Shown piece by piece: positions 21,421-30,396 of a stretch of 64,000 nucleotides of DNA (the stretch's first letter is position 1; each line of letters starts with the position of its first letter). Below the pieces are notes generated by a model. That model was not told where the DNA came from. It made no database searches and saw nothing but the letters and a program-made list of their open reading frames with translations. Position numbers and translations under genes: made by a program. This DNA comes from Bradyrhizobium paxllaeri. Lineage in GTDB: Bacteria; Pseudomonadota; Alphaproteobacteria; Rhizobiales; Xanthobacteraceae. The DNA is taken from contig NZ_CP042968.1 in assembly GCF_001693515.2 (NCBI RefSeq), positions 8,092,501-8,156,500 of the forward strand. The letters run 5' to 3'.

Positions 21421-23631
21421 CTACAAAAAGCTCTGCGGATCGACGTCGACTTCGAGCTTGAGATTGCCCTTGATCTTCGGCCCCGCAGCGAGCCACTCGC
21501 GCAAATAGTCCGACAAATCGACGTTGCGCAGCGACTTCACCAGGATGCGGAACCGGTAGCGGCCCTTGATCACCGCAAGCGGCGCTTCCGCCGGTCCCAG
21601 CACCTGGATGCGATCGTCGATCGGCGCGACGGCGGTGAGCCTGCGGGCAAACCCTTCCGCACTCGGCCGGTCGCCCGCGGAAATGATCAGGCTGGCGAGC
21701 CGGCCGAACGGCGGATAGCCGGTGCGCTCGCGGGAATCGATCTCGCTGGCGTAGAACGCTTCGCGGTCGCTCGCGACCAAGGCCTTCATCACGGGATGTT
21801 CGGGCTGATGGGTCTGCAGAAAGCCTACGCCGCGGCCCTGCTCGCGTCCGGCGCGACCGATCACCTGGTTGAGCAGTTGGAACGTCCGCTCGGCGGCGCG
21901 CGGATCGCCATTGCCGAGGCCGAGATCGGCGTCGACCACGCCGACCAGATTGAGCCGTGGAAAATTATGTCCCTTCGCCACCAGTTGCGTGCCGATGATG
22001 ATGTCGACGCGTCCCTCGGCGATTTCGTTCAGCTCGCTGCGCATGGTCTCGATCGAGGTGATGAGATCGCTTGACAGCACCATGGTGCGCGCTTCCGGAA
22101 ACAACGCGGCCGCCTCCTCCTGCAGGCGCTCAACGCCGGGGCCGACCGCCACCAGCGATTCCTCGGCCTGGCAGTGCGGGCAGATGTTCGGTCGCGGCAT
22201 CGAGAAACCGCAATGGTGGCAGACCAGGCGCTGTCGAAACCGATGATCGACCAGCCAGGCGTCGCAGATGGTGCAGGCAAAGCGGTGGCCGCAGGCCCGG
22301 CATAGCGTCAGCGGCGCGTAGCCCCGGCGGTTGAGGAACAGCAGCGCCTGCTCGCGCTTCTCGATCGCGAACCTGATCTGCTCGGCGAGCGGCGGCGAGA
22401 TGAAACGGCCGCGCGGCGGCGGCGCGCGGCGCAGATCGATCGCCTCGATATGCGGCATGTGCTGGCCGCCAAAGCGCGACGGCAGCGCGATGCGCTGATA
22501 GCGCCCCTTGCGCGCGTTGACCTCGCTCTCGACCGACGGCGTCGCCGACGCCAGCACGATCGGAATCTTTGCAATGTGCGCGCGCACCACCGCCATGTCG
22601 CGGGCGTGGTAATGCGCGCCGTCATCCTGCTTGTACGCCTGGTCGTGCTCTTCATCGACGATGATCAGGCCCAGATCCGCATAGGGCAGAAACAGCGCCG
22701 AGCGTGCGCCGACCACGACCGGCGCTTCGCCGGCGGATATCGCTGCCCAATTGCGTTGGCGAGTGCGCGGCGTCAGTTCGGAGTGCCACTCGATCGGGCG
22801 CACGCCAAAACGCTGCGCAAAACGGTCGAGGAATTGTCCTGTCAGCGCGATCTCCGGCATCAGGATCAGCGTCTGCTTAGCCCTCCGGACGACCTCCGCG
22901 ATCGCCTCGAAATAGACTTCCGTCTTGCCCGAGCCGGTGACGCCGTCGAGTAGCGCGACGTGGAACGTGCCATTGGCCGCGAGCGCGCGCATCGCATCCA
23001 CCGCCGCGCGCTGCTGATAGGAAAATTCCGGCTGCGCAAACGCGGGATCCGGCGCCGGCGGTGCCGGCGGTGGCGGCATCGCCTCGATCGCGAGCGTGCC
23101 CTCGTCGACCAGGCCGTCGACCACGCCTGAGCTGACACCGGCTTCCCGCGCCGCATCCGACTTGCCGTGCAGGAGGCCGTCCGACAGCACCTCGATCAGC
23201 CGGCGTCGTGCCGGCGTCAGACGCCGTGGCGGCTCGCCCACCAATCGCACGCCAAGGCGCATCCGCTCGGGCCCGAGATTTTCGCCCATCCGCAACGCCA
23301 TGCGCAGCACCATGCCACGCGCTGAGAGCGTGTAGTTGGCGACCCAGTCGACCAGGCTGCGCAGCTCTTCCTTCAGCGGCGGCACGTCGAGCTTTTCGCC
23401 GACGTCCTTCAGGCGGTTATGCAGCCGTGGATCTGGATTGGCGTTCTCCGCCCACACCACCGCGACCACCTCGCGCGGACCGAGCGGCACGCAGACGACA
23501 TCGCCCGGCTTCAGCTCCATGCCGCGCGGCACGCGGTAGGAATAGTTTTGATTGAGCGCGACCGGCACCAGCACGTCGACGACGCGGGTCGACGAGGCCG
23601 AGGAGCTGGTTTGGCGGGTGGCGTGGTCCAT
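21421..23631 (-). CDS. priA: Primosomal protein N' (replication restart helicase PriA)
   Basis: PriA recognises stalled forks and reloads the replisome. The 736-residue protein has an N-terminal DNA-binding domain (VPVALNQNYSYRVP), helicase motifs (Walker A DGVTGSGKTEVYFEAI; Walker B IIVDEEHD; LASATPSVES), the zinc cysteines (CRACGHRFACTICDAW, CHHCGFSMPRPNICPHC), and motif VI QVIGRAGREQGRG. The ATG at 23631 starts just before conserved sequence; the frame extends to 23892 with low-complexity residues read from the xerC upstream repeat, so the longer start is rejected. Confidence 0.95.
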   Translation of the reverse strand: MDHATRQTSSSASSTRVVDVLVPVALNQNYSYRVPRGMELKPGDVVCVPLGPREVVAVVWAENANPDPRLHNRLKDVGEKLDVPPLKEELRSLVDWVANYTLSARGMVLRMALRMGENLGPERMRLGVRLVGEPPRRLTPARRRLIEVLSDGLLHGKSDAAREAGVSSGVVDGLVDEGTLAIEAMPPPPAPPAPDPAFAQPEFSYQQRAAVDAMRALAANGTFHVALLDGVTGSGKTEVYFEAIAEVVRRAKQTLILMPEIALTGQFLDRFAQRFGVRPIEWHSELTPRTRQRNWAAISAGEAPVVVGARSALFLPYADLGLIIVDEEHDQAYKQDDGAHYHARDMAVVRAHIAKIPIVLASATPSVESEVNARKGRYQRIALPSRFGGQHMPHIEAIDLRRAPPPRGRFISPPLAEQIRFAIEKREQALLFLNRRGYAPLTLCRACGHRFACTICDAWLVDHRFRQRLVCHHCGFSMPRPNICPHCQAEESLVAVGPGVERLQEEAAALFPEARTMVLSSDLITSIETMRSELNEIAEGRVDIIIGTQLVAKGHNFPRLNLVGVVDADLGLGNGDPRAAERTFQLLNQVIGRAGREQGRGVGFLQTHQPEHPVMKALVASDREAFYASEIDSRERTGYPPFGRLASLIISAGDRPSAEGFARRLTAVAPIDDRIQVLGPAEAPLAVIKGRYRFRILVKSLRNVDLSDYLREWLAAGPKIKGNLKLEVDVDPQSFL

Positions 23632-23734
23632 CCGGGGAATCAGGCTTGAGGTATCCACAGCGAGGCTAGCGCCGCCCCGGCCAGTTAGCGAACGGTAAAC
23701 GAAAGAGGTGCGATATAATGCGTTGAAGCGCCGT

Positions 23735-23770
23735 CTCCAAGGTAAACTACAAGGCAAACTCCAAGGCAGA
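23735..23770. repeat. Three tandem 12-base repeats directly before the xerC start
   Basis: CTCCAAGGTAAA, CTACAAGGCAAA and CTCCAAGGCAGA stand in tandem and end one base before ATG 23772. The last unit supplies the purine-rich AAGGCAGAG that probably serves as the ribosome binding site, so each unit carries an AAGG core. Confidence 0.75.
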
Positions 23771-23771
23771 G

Positions 23772-24746
23772 ATGATGGCAAGCGAAGTTCCGGCACTGCA
23801 AGCGGTCGAGCTCGATGGCACCGACGAGGCGTTCGCGCGGGAGGTCGGGCGCTGGCTGACGCATCTGCGCGCCGAGCGGCGGCTGTCGCCAAAGACGCTC
23901 GAAGCCTACGCCCGCGACCTACGCCAATGCCTCACCTTTCTCAGTGAGCACTGGGGCGGTCAAGTTACGCTGAAACGGTTTGCCGCGCTGGAGGCCACCG
24001 ACATCAGGGCCTTCATGGCAATGCGCCGCGCCGACGACATCGGCGGACGCTCGCTGATGCGGGCGCTGGCGGGCTTGCGCTCGTTCGGGCGCTTTCTGGA
24101 ACGGGAGGGAAAAGGCAGGGTCGGCGCCCTCTCCGCCATCCGCGCGCCGAAAATTGCAAAGAGCCTGCCGAAACCAATCCAGATGGACGCTGCGAAGCGC
24201 TTTGCCGATGCCGACGAGCGCGCCGGCGAGGAACGCGAGCCCTGGATTCTGGCGCGCGACGCCGCTGTCATGGCGCTGCTCTACGGATCGGGCCTGCGCA
24301 TCTCCGAAGCGCTCGGGCTGAAACGCCGCGACGTGCCGAAACCGGGCGAAGGCGACGTCATCATCGTCACCGGCAAGGGCAACAAGACCCGGATGGTGCC
24401 GGTGCTGCAGAACGTGCTTGCCCTGATCGCCGACTATGTTGCGATGTGCCCGCATTCATTGCCGCCGGCCGGGCCGATCTTCGTCGGCGCGCGCGGCGGG
24501 CCGCTATCTCCGCGAATCATCCAGCTCACCATGGAGCGGCTGCGCGGCGCGCTCGGACTGCCAGACAGCGCCACACCCCACGCGCTGCGGCATTCCTTTG
24601 CCACCCATTTGCTCAGCCGCGGCGGCGATTTGCGCGCGATCCAGGAACTGCTCGGCCACGCCTCGCTTTCGACCACCCAGATCTACACCGGGATCGACAG
24701 CGAGCGACTGCTGCAAGTGTACAAGAGCGCCCACCCACGCGGATGA
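23772..24746 (+). CDS. xerC: Tyrosine recombinase XerC/XerD family
   Basis: XerC with XerD resolves chromosome dimers at dif. The 324-residue protein has an N-terminal SAM-like domain (LTHLRAERRLSPKTLEAYAR) and the catalytic domain with Arg in GLRISEALGL, Lys in GKGNKTRMVP, the HALRHSFATHLL and LGHASLSTTQIYT motifs; the final Tyr of that last motif is the nucleophile. Position beside divergent priA is usual for XerC in this group, and the whole length is present, so it is a core recombinase and not an integrase of an island. ATG 23772 is followed at once by a second ATG. Confidence 0.9.
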   Translation: MMASEVPALQAVELDGTDEAFAREVGRWLTHLRAERRLSPKTLEAYARDLRQCLTFLSEHWGGQVTLKRFAALEATDIRAFMAMRRADDIGGRSLMRALAGLRSFGRFLEREGKGRVGALSAIRAPKIAKSLPKPIQMDAAKRFADADERAGEEREPWILARDAAVMALLYGSGLRISEALGLKRRDVPKPGEGDVIIVTGKGNKTRMVPVLQNVLALIADYVAMCPHSLPPAGPIFVGARGGPLSPRIIQLTMERLRGALGLPDSATPHALRHSFATHLLSRGGDLRAIQELLGHASLSTTQIYTGIDSERLLQVYKSAHPRG

Positions 24747-25160
24747 CGCCCGCAAACACAAAATATCGAAAACAACCCCATGCAAAGTAGAGCGGGCCCC
24801 GGCTCGCGACACTCGGGCCACTTGCGTCCGGGGCACGAGATGGCCGGTCGTCACGACCGGCGGCGACCATTGAGCTACGACCGTGAGCTCCCCACAGGAT
24901 GACGTAAATCGTACCGGCGAGCGCGGCATAGAGGCAAATCGACCGCCATACTACCTGGACACGAACGGTGTTCAGCAACGCGGCGAAGAAACGACAAGCG
25001 GCCAGAAGCAGGCCGCAACGAATTCGGCGGTTGTCATATTGAGAGCTCAAAAATACGGATGGAGCAATCCAGTAATGGACGCGCCCAAAATCCGCTTAAC
25101 TCTTGCGTTGAACGGACCGTTCCGGCAATCGTGGTCACGATTCACCTTGGGGAGATAGAC
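24747..25160. other. 414-base intergenic region after xerC
   Basis: No protein gene can be supported. A perfect hairpin, CCGGTCG-TCA-CGACCGG, lies at 24844-24860. A minus-strand frame that overlaps the xerC end contains one hydrophobic stretch (SICLYAALAGTIYVILWG) but has no good start and no recognised family. A plus-strand 91-residue frame (24883-25158) also shows nothing. The right end holds the ribosome binding site of the following gene. Confidence 0.5.
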
Positions 25161-25751
25161 ATGGGCGCACATGAAAGCATGGAGCACGCGGAGCATGCCG
25201 AGCACGCGTCAGGCTCGAACAAGAAGATCGCGTTGCTGATCGCGGTGATCGCCCTGTTCCTGGCGCTGTCGGAAACGCTGGGCAAGGGCGCGCAGACCGA
25301 AGCGATCAGCAGGAATGTCGAGGCCTCGAATCTCTGGGCGTTCTTCCAGGCCAAGAGCATCCGTCGCACCGTGGTGCAGGCCACCGCCGAGCACGCCAAG
25401 CTCAGCATGGGTACCGTCGGCGACGAGGCCGCCAAGGCGGCGCTGCAAAAGCAGATCGACGACTGGAACAAGACCGCACAGCGCTATCGTTCGGAGCCGG
25501 AGACTGGCGAAGGTTCGGAAGAACTCGCCAAGCGCGCCAAGCACGCCGAGCACCAGCGCGACGAGGCCACGGCGAAGTATCACCACTACGAAATCGCTTC
25601 CGCCGCCTTCCAGATCGGGATTGTGCTGGCGTCGGCCACCATCATCACCGGCATGCTGGTTCTGGCCTGGGTGTCAGGCTTATTGGCAATCGTGGGCATC
25701 GCCATCACCGGGCTCGGCCTCTACGCGCCGCATCTCTTGCATCTGCATTGA
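25161..25751 (+). CDS. DUF4337 family membrane protein
   Basis: The 196-residue protein starts MGAHESMEHAEHAEHASG, an acidic His-rich head, followed by one membrane helix (KIALLIAVIALFLALSETLG), a soluble stretch of about 90 residues with helical charge patterns, and two C-terminal helices (FQIGIVLASATIITGMLVLA and SGLLAIVGIAITGLGLYAPH). This arrangement is that of DUF4337 proteins, whose function is unknown. ATG 25161 is preceded by GGGGAGA; longer frames upstream lack support. It seems monocistronic. Confidence 0.8.
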   Translation: MGAHESMEHAEHAEHASGSNKKIALLIAVIALFLALSETLGKGAQTEAISRNVEASNLWAFFQAKSIRRTVVQATAEHAKLSMGTVGDEAAKAALQKQIDDWNKTAQRYRSEPETGEGSEELAKRAKHAEHQRDEATAKYHHYEIASAAFQIGIVLASATIITGMLVLAWVSGLLAIVGIAITGLGLYAPHLLHLH

Positions 25752-25798
25752 TGCTCACTGTCATCACCCGCGAAAGCGAATGCGGGTGATCCAGATCC

Positions 25799-25891
25799 GT
25801 AGGGTGGGCAAAGCGCAGCGTGCCCACCATCTCACGGCGATTTCGGTGATGGATGGTGGGCACGTCGCTTCGCTCCTTTGCCCACCCTACA
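25799..25891. repeat. Long hairpin repeat (GTAGGGTGGGCAAAG family), copy 1
   Basis: GTAGGGTGGGCAAAGCG at one end is the reverse complement of the other end (TTTGCCCACCCTAC), with GTGCCCACCAT and ATGGTGGGCAC inverted inside. A second copy with a different centre is at 45279-45411. A smaller hairpin (CACCCGCGAAAGCGAATGCG with GGTG) precedes it at 25766-25789. Confidence 0.8.
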
Positions 25892-25909
25892 ACACCTGTG
25901 GTGACGCCA

Positions 25910-26440
25910 CTACCGCGCCTGATGCACGCTCTTGCGAAAGCGTGCGATGGTTCGCAGCATGCGCGATGACCAGCCGGTGCCGTCGCCACGCAGGATGTCG
26001 CGGATGCGCTGCTTGATTGGCTGGACGAGTTCTGCCGCCTTGGCGCGCATCGCCATGATGAATTCATAGGTCTTCTTGAACCACGCCATCTGCAGGAGCT
26101 TGGCGCGCGTCACGTCGAAGATGAAGGCGGTCACGCCGAGGCCGAGGAATTTTCCCAGCACGATCACGACGGCGGCGCTGAGCCAGTATTCATTCGCCAG
26201 CAGCCAGAGGCCGACCAGCTTCAGCGGGAACAGCGGGATGACCGGCACGGCAAAGACGATCAGCGTCATTGCCGGCGACAGCGCATCGACGCGATCGGAC
26301 AGCCATTGCTTGAAGGCGCGGAGCGGGATCAGCGCAACGATGCGCTCGACGATCGGCTCGAGATGATCCCACAGCCAGGCTTCGATCAGGAAGATGATCG
26401 CGAGCAGGACCCAGAACGGCTGTAACAGGCGGCGCATCAT
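25910..26440 (-). CDS. Hypothetical membrane protein
   Basis: The 176-residue protein has an N-terminal helix (LLQPFWVLLAIIFLIEAWLW), an amphipathic stretch, then two further hydrophobic segments (MTLIVFAVPVIPLFPLKLVG and NEYWLSAAVVIVLGKFLGLG). A basic, cytoplasmic-looking C-terminal tail follows. I recognise it only as a conserved type of rhizobial inner-membrane protein without assigned function. The start has two ATG codons in a row. It is convergent with the DUF4337 gene, with a hairpin repeat between them. Confidence 0.72.
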   Translation of the reverse strand: MMRRLLQPFWVLLAIIFLIEAWLWDHLEPIVERIVALIPLRAFKQWLSDRVDALSPAMTLIVFAVPVIPLFPLKLVGLWLLANEYWLSAAVVIVLGKFLGLGVTAFIFDVTRAKLLQMAWFKKTYEFIMAMRAKAAELVQPIKQRIRDILRGDGTGWSSRMLRTIARFRKSVHQAR

Positions 26441-26450
26441 CGATTCTGAT

Positions 26451-26546
26451 CTCTAGAGCGGAACGACATCCATTGATTGGTCGCTCCGCTCCATCCCCTC
26501 GTTCAAAAGCGTGGCCTTTTCGAGAACCGGATACCCACTTCTTCAA
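26451..26546. repeat. Degenerate intergenic repeat
   Basis: TCTAGAGCGGAACGACATCC with GGTCGCTCCGCT forms an inverted pair; the right part (AAAAGCGTGGCCTTTTCGAG with AACCGGATACCCACTTC) resembles, inverted, the AGCGAAGTGG...ACCGGTTC repeats seen elsewhere in the window. It lies between the hypothetical membrane gene and lpd. Confidence 0.45.
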
Positions 26547-26578
26547 CCATGGTCTGCCGGCAAGTGCCGGGCTCCCCA

Positions 26579-27979
26579 TCACATATGGATGGCACGTTTT
26601 CCGACCGCAAGCGCGGCTTCCTTGACGGCTTCCGAACGGGTCGGGTGAGCGTGGCACGTGCGCGCCAGATCTTCGGCGGAGCCGCCAAACTCCATCAGAA
26701 CGCAGGCTTCGTGGATCATTTCGCCGGCTTCGCGGCCGACGATATGCACGCCGAGCACGCGATCGGTCTTCGCATCTGCGAGAATCTTCACGAAACCGTC
26801 AGTGGTCTGATTGACCTTGGAACGGCCGTTGGCGGTGAACGGAAACTTGCCCGAGGTATAAGCCACGCCCGCCTGCTTCAGCTCTTCCTCGGTCTTGCCG
26901 ACCGACGACACTTCCGGCGTGGTATACACGACGCCTGGAATGACATCGTAGTTCACGTGACCGGCCTGGCCCGCGATGATCTCGGCGCAGGCGACGCCTT
27001 CGTCCTCGGCCTTGTGCGCGAGCATCGGCCCCGCGACCACGTCGCCGATCGCATACACGCCCTTCACGCTGGTCGAGAAATGCGAATCGATCTGCACGCG
27101 CCCGCGATTGTCGAGCGCAATGCCGGCTTCCTTGAGGCCCAGCCCTTCGGTGTAGGGCACGCGGCCGATGCAGACCAGGACCACATCGGTTTCGAGCGTC
27201 TCTGCCGCTCCGCCGGCTGCCGGTTCGACACTGACCTTCAACGTCTTGCCCGCGGTATCAACGCCGGTGACCTTGGAGCCGAGCTTGAACGCAAAACCCT
27301 GCTTTTCGAGCATGCGCTGGAATTGCTTCGCCACTTCGCCGTCCATGCCGGGCAGGATGCGGTCGAGGAATTCGACGACCATGACTTCCGCCCCCAGCCG
27401 GCGCCACACTGAGCCGAGTTCGAGGCCGATCACGCCGGCGCCGATGATCAGCATTTTCTCCGGCACTTTTGCCAGCGAAAGCGCGCCGGTCGACGACACC
27501 ACGCGCTTCTCGTCGATCTCGATGCCTTTCAGCCGCGCGATATCGGAGCCGGTAGCAATGACGATATTCTTCGTCTCAACCGTCTCGGTCTTGCCATTGC
27601 CGCTGACTTCGACCTTGCCGGTACCGAGGATCTTGCCGGCGCCTTTCAGCACGTCGATCTTGTTCTTCTTCATCAGGAACTCGACGCCCTTGACGTTGCC
27701 GTCGATGCCCTGCTGCTTGAAGTTCATCATCGCCGGCAGATCGAGCTTTGGCGTGGAAACGCTGACGCCCATCTTGGCAAAGGAGTGCGCGGCTTCCTCA
27801 AACATTTCGGAGGCATGCAGCAACGCCTTCGACGGCATGCAGCCGACATTGAGGCAGGTGCCGCCCAGCGTTGCGTTCTTCTCGACCACCGCCACCTTCA
27901 TGCCGAGTTGCGCCGCGCGCACCGCGCAGACATATCCGCCCGGCCCGGTGCCGATGACGACGAGATCGTAGGTAGCCAT
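26579..27979 (-). CDS. lpd: Dihydrolipoyl dehydrogenase
   Basis: This FAD enzyme reoxidises the lipoyl groups of the 2-oxoglutarate dehydrogenase complex (E3) and passes electrons to NAD. The 466 residues begin with the FAD motif [20 protein letters not shown] and the redox-active disulphide [16 protein letters not shown]. The NAD motif is [20 protein letters not shown]. The C-terminal interface carries the catalytic His-Glu dyad ([14 protein letters not shown]). It is the last gene of the sucA-sucB cluster, so it most likely serves the 2-oxoglutarate complex. Confidence 0.96.
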   Translation of the reverse strand: MATYDLVVIGTGPGGYVCAVRAAQLGMKVAVVEKNATLGGTCLNVGCMPSKALLHASEMFEEAAHSFAKMGVSVSTPKLDLPAMMNFKQQGIDGNVKGVEFLMKKNKIDVLKGAGKILGTGKVEVSGNGKTETVETKNIVIATGSDIARLKGIEIDEKRVVSSTGALSLAKVPEKMLIIGAGVIGLELGSVWRRLGAEVMVVEFLDRILPGMDGEVAKQFQRMLEKQGFAFKLGSKVTGVDTAGKTLKVSVEPAAGGAAETLETDVVLVCIGRVPYTEGLGLKEAGIALDNRGRVQIDSHFSTSVKGVYAIGDVVAGPMLAHKAEDEGVACAEIIAGQAGHVNYDVIPGVVYTTPEVSSVGKTEEELKQAGVAYTSGKFPFTANGRSKVNQTTDGFVKILADAKTDRVLGVHIVGREAGEMIHEACVLMEFGGSAEDLARTCHAHPTRSEAVKEAALAVGKRAIHM

Positions 27980-28015
27980 GATGAAGTCCTGTAGCTTTCA
28001 GAAAGGTGTCAGGGA

Positions 28016-28765
28016 TTACCGCCCACCCGAGACATCGAGGATGGCGCTGGTGACGTAGGATGCCTCGTCCGAGATCAGCCAGACGATGGCATTGGCGATT
28101 TCTTCGGCGCTGCCGACGCGCTTCATCGGCACCAGATGCGCGAGCCGATGGGCGCGATCGGGCTCGCCGCCCGCAGCGTGGATTTCGGTGTCGATCAGTC
28201 CGGGCCGGATGCCTGCGACGCGGATGCCTTCACCGGCGACTTCATAGCCAAGTCCGACCGTGAAGGAATCGATCGCTCCCTTGGAAGCGGCGTAGTCGAC
28301 ATAGGTGTTCGGCGCACCGAGTCTCGCTGCAACCGAGGAAAGGTTGACGATGACGCCGCCTTTGCCGCCGTGCTTCGTCGACATGCGCTTCACCGCCTCG
28401 CGCGCGCAGAGGATGGAGCCCGTGACGTTGACCGCCATCACGCGCTGGATGCGCTCGGCCGACATCTCGTCGACGCGCACGCCGCTCGTGCCGACAATAC
28501 CGCCATTATTGACGAGCGCTCCCAACGTGCCGAACTTGTCCGCCGCCTTGAACAGCTCCAGGATATCGCTTTCCTCGGCTACATCGCATTTCACTGATAT
28601 CGCCTTGCCGTTCTTGCCCTCGATCAGCGCGACGACCTCATCGGCCGCCGCCTTGTTGCTGGCGTAGCCGACAACGATGCGATAGCCGCGCGCGGCGGCC
28701 GCGAGCGCGGTAGCGCGGCCGATGCCGCGGCTGCCGCCGGTGATTACAACAACCTTGTCTGTCAC
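28016..28765 (-). CDS. Short-chain dehydrogenase/reductase
   Basis: This is a 249-residue classical SDR. It has the Rossmann motif TGGSRGIGRATALAAA, NNGG in place of the commoner NNAG, catalytic Ser in VNLSSVAARLG and YxxxK in YVDYAASKGAIDSF. The C-terminal ASYVTSAILDVSGGR closes the fold. The start is GTG 28765. Arg and Asn after the second strand (GYASNKAAADEV) suggest NADP, but this is weak. It lies between sucB and lpd, 81 and 36 bases from them, and is likely part of the same message. Its substrate is unknown. Confidence 0.9.
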   Translation of the reverse strand: MTDKVVVITGGSRGIGRATALAAAARGYRIVVGYASNKAAADEVVALIEGKNGKAISVKCDVAEESDILELFKAADKFGTLGALVNNGGIVGTSGVRVDEMSAERIQRVMAVNVTGSILCAREAVKRMSTKHGGKGGVIVNLSSVAARLGAPNTYVDYAASKGAIDSFTVGLGYEVAGEGIRVAGIRPGLIDTEIHAAGGEPDRAHRLAHLVPMKRVGSAEEIANAIVWLISDEASYVTSAILDVSGGR

Positions 28766-28846
28766 ATCAGCCTCCGCACATGAGCGCGCATCGATCCATG
28801 GCTCGCGGCGCCGGCTCTTGATACCGATGCCTACAAGCTTGACGCC

Positions 28847-30076
28847 TCAGAGATCCAGCACCAGCCGCGCCGGATCTTCCAGGCTCTCCTTGACGCGCAC
28901 CAGGAAGGTCACCGCTTCCTTGCCGTCGATCACGCGGTGATCGTAGGACAGCGCCAGATACATCATCGGGCGCACCTCGATCTTGCCGGCGACCACCATC
29001 GGTCGCTCCTGGATCTTGTGCATGCCGAGGATGCCGGACTGCGGCGCGTTGAGGATCGGCGTCGACATCAGCGAGCCGTAGATGCCGCCATTGGTGATGG
29101 TGAAGGTGCCGCCCTGCATCTCGTCGATCTTGAGCTGGCCATCGCGGGCGCGGCGGCCGAAATCGGCGATTCCCTTCTCGATGTCGGAAATCGACTTGTG
29201 GTCGCAGTCGCGCACCACGGGCACGACGAGGCCCTTGTCGGTGCCGACGGCAACGCCGATGTGGTAGTAGTTCTTGTAGATCAGGTCGGAGCCGTCGATT
29301 TCGGCGTTGACGGCCGGAATGTCCTTCAGCGCCTGTACCACCGCCTTGGTGAAGAAGCCCATGAAGCCGAGCTTCGAGCCGTGCTTCTTCTCGAACATGT
29401 CCTTGTACTGCGACCGCATCGCCATGATGTGGCTCATGTCGACCTCGTTGAAGGTCGTCAGCATCGCAGCGGTGTTCTGCACGTCCTTCAGCCGCCGCGC
29501 GATGGTCTGGCGCAGCCGCGTCATCTTCACGCGCTCTTCGCGGGCGGCATCATCGGCCGGCGACGGCGCACGGACCTGCACGGAAGCGGCCGGCTGATTG
29601 ACCGGGGTCGGCGCGGAAGCCGCCTTCTCGATCGCGGCCAGCATGTCGCCCTTGGTGACACGGCCGTCCTTGCCGGAGCCGGGCACGGTCGCGGCATCGA
29701 TGCCGCTCTCGGCGGAGAGCTTGCGAACCGACGGCGCCAGCGGCGCATCCGCTGCAACAGCCTTCGGAGCCGCGGCAGGCGCTGCCGCCGGAGCGGCAGC
29801 TTTCGCGGGCGCGGCCGCGGCCGGCTTGGCGGCGCCGGCGGCGCCTTCATTGATCTGCCCGAGCAGCGCGCCGACGGCGACGGTCTCGCCGTCCTTGGCC
29901 GCGATCTCGCCGAGCACACCGGCAGAGGGCGCCGGCACTTCGATGGTGACCTTGTCGGTCTCGAGCTCGACCAACGGCTCATCCACGGCCACTGCGTCGC
30001 CCGCCTTCTTGAACCAGCGGCCGATGGTGGCTTCCGTCACGGACTCACCCAGCGTCGGAACACGAATTTCAGTCAT
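28847..30076 (-). CDS. sucB: 2-oxoglutarate dehydrogenase E2 component (dihydrolipoamide succinyltransferase)
   Basis: E2 forms the core of the 2-oxoglutarate dehydrogenase complex and transfers succinyl groups to CoA. The 409-residue protein has one lipoyl domain (lipoyl-Lys in [12 protein letters not shown]), an Ala/Pro-rich linker, a peripheral subunit-binding domain ([20 protein letters not shown]) and the catalytic domain ending with [16 protein letters not shown], whose His and Asp are catalytic. It follows sucA with a 320-base gap that carries a repeat. Confidence 0.97.
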   Translation of the reverse strand: MTEIRVPTLGESVTEATIGRWFKKAGDAVAVDEPLVELETDKVTIEVPAPSAGVLGEIAAKDGETVAVGALLGQINEGAAGAAKPAAAAPAKAAAPAAAPAAAPKAVAADAPLAPSVRKLSAESGIDAATVPGSGKDGRVTKGDMLAAIEKAASAPTPVNQPAASVQVRAPSPADDAAREERVKMTRLRQTIARRLKDVQNTAAMLTTFNEVDMSHIMAMRSQYKDMFEKKHGSKLGFMGFFTKAVVQALKDIPAVNAEIDGSDLIYKNYYHIGVAVGTDKGLVVPVVRDCDHKSISDIEKGIADFGRRARDGQLKIDEMQGGTFTITNGGIYGSLMSTPILNAPQSGILGMHKIQERPMVVAGKIEVRPMMYLALSYDHRVIDGKEAVTFLVRVKESLEDPARLVLDL

Positions 30077-30396
30077 GATATGGTTTCCTTGGTATCCTTA
30101 AGCGTCATCAATTCCAAAGCGGTCATCGCCCGCCTGGCGCGCCATCGCGCACCGGGGCGGGGCGCGACAAACGGCGGGAAGGCTAGAGCCGGACGATTTT
30201 TGGCTTGATTGATTTGGCCGCAGACGCGCTTCACCTCTCCCGCTTGCGGGGGAGGTCGGCGCGAAGCGCCGGGTGGGGGCTCTCTCCAATCGGGCAGTGT
30301 CGCCTGCGGAGACACCCCCACCCCAACCCTCCCCCGCAAGCGGGAGAGGGAGCGCACCTTCTTCGCGGTCGCAATCAACCCTGATTTCATTGTGCT
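30077..30396. other. 320-base gap between sucA and sucB, largely a repeat
   Basis: No gene is seen. Positions 30232-30354 hold a palindromic repeat with the opposed ends CTCTCCCGCTTGCGGGGGAG and CTCCCCCGCAAGCGGGAGAG. The remainder is ordinary spacer before the sucB start. Because the repeat can form a strong hairpin without a T-run, it could lower or stabilise the sucA-sucB message instead of ending it. Confidence 0.6.
30232..30354. repeat. Palindromic repeat (CCTCTCCCGCTTGCGGGGGAGG family)
   Basis: The outer arms TCTCCCGCTTGCGGGGGAGG and its inverse CCTCCCCCGCAAGCGGGAGA enclose GGCGCGAAGCGCC and GGGTGGGGG/CCCCCACCC. Related copies with CTTCTCCCCTTGTGGGAGAA cores lie at 56184-56246 and 59205-59252. 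Confidence 0.8.

Noticed and set aside
23632..23892. N-terminal extension of priA upstream of ATG 23631
   Set aside because: The extra 87 residues are low-complexity and partly the 12-base repeat read backwards (SLPWSLPCSLPW).
23772..24746. xerC-type recombinase as an integrase of a genomic island
   Set aside because: It is beside priA in the usual core position, full length and XerC-like, with no tRNA or attachment repeats nearby.
24613..25050. Minus-strand 145-residue frame with one hydrophobic stretch, overlapping the end of xerC
   Set aside because: It reads across xerC coding sequence, has no ribosome binding site and no recognised family. The membrane-like stretch is short and could be chance.
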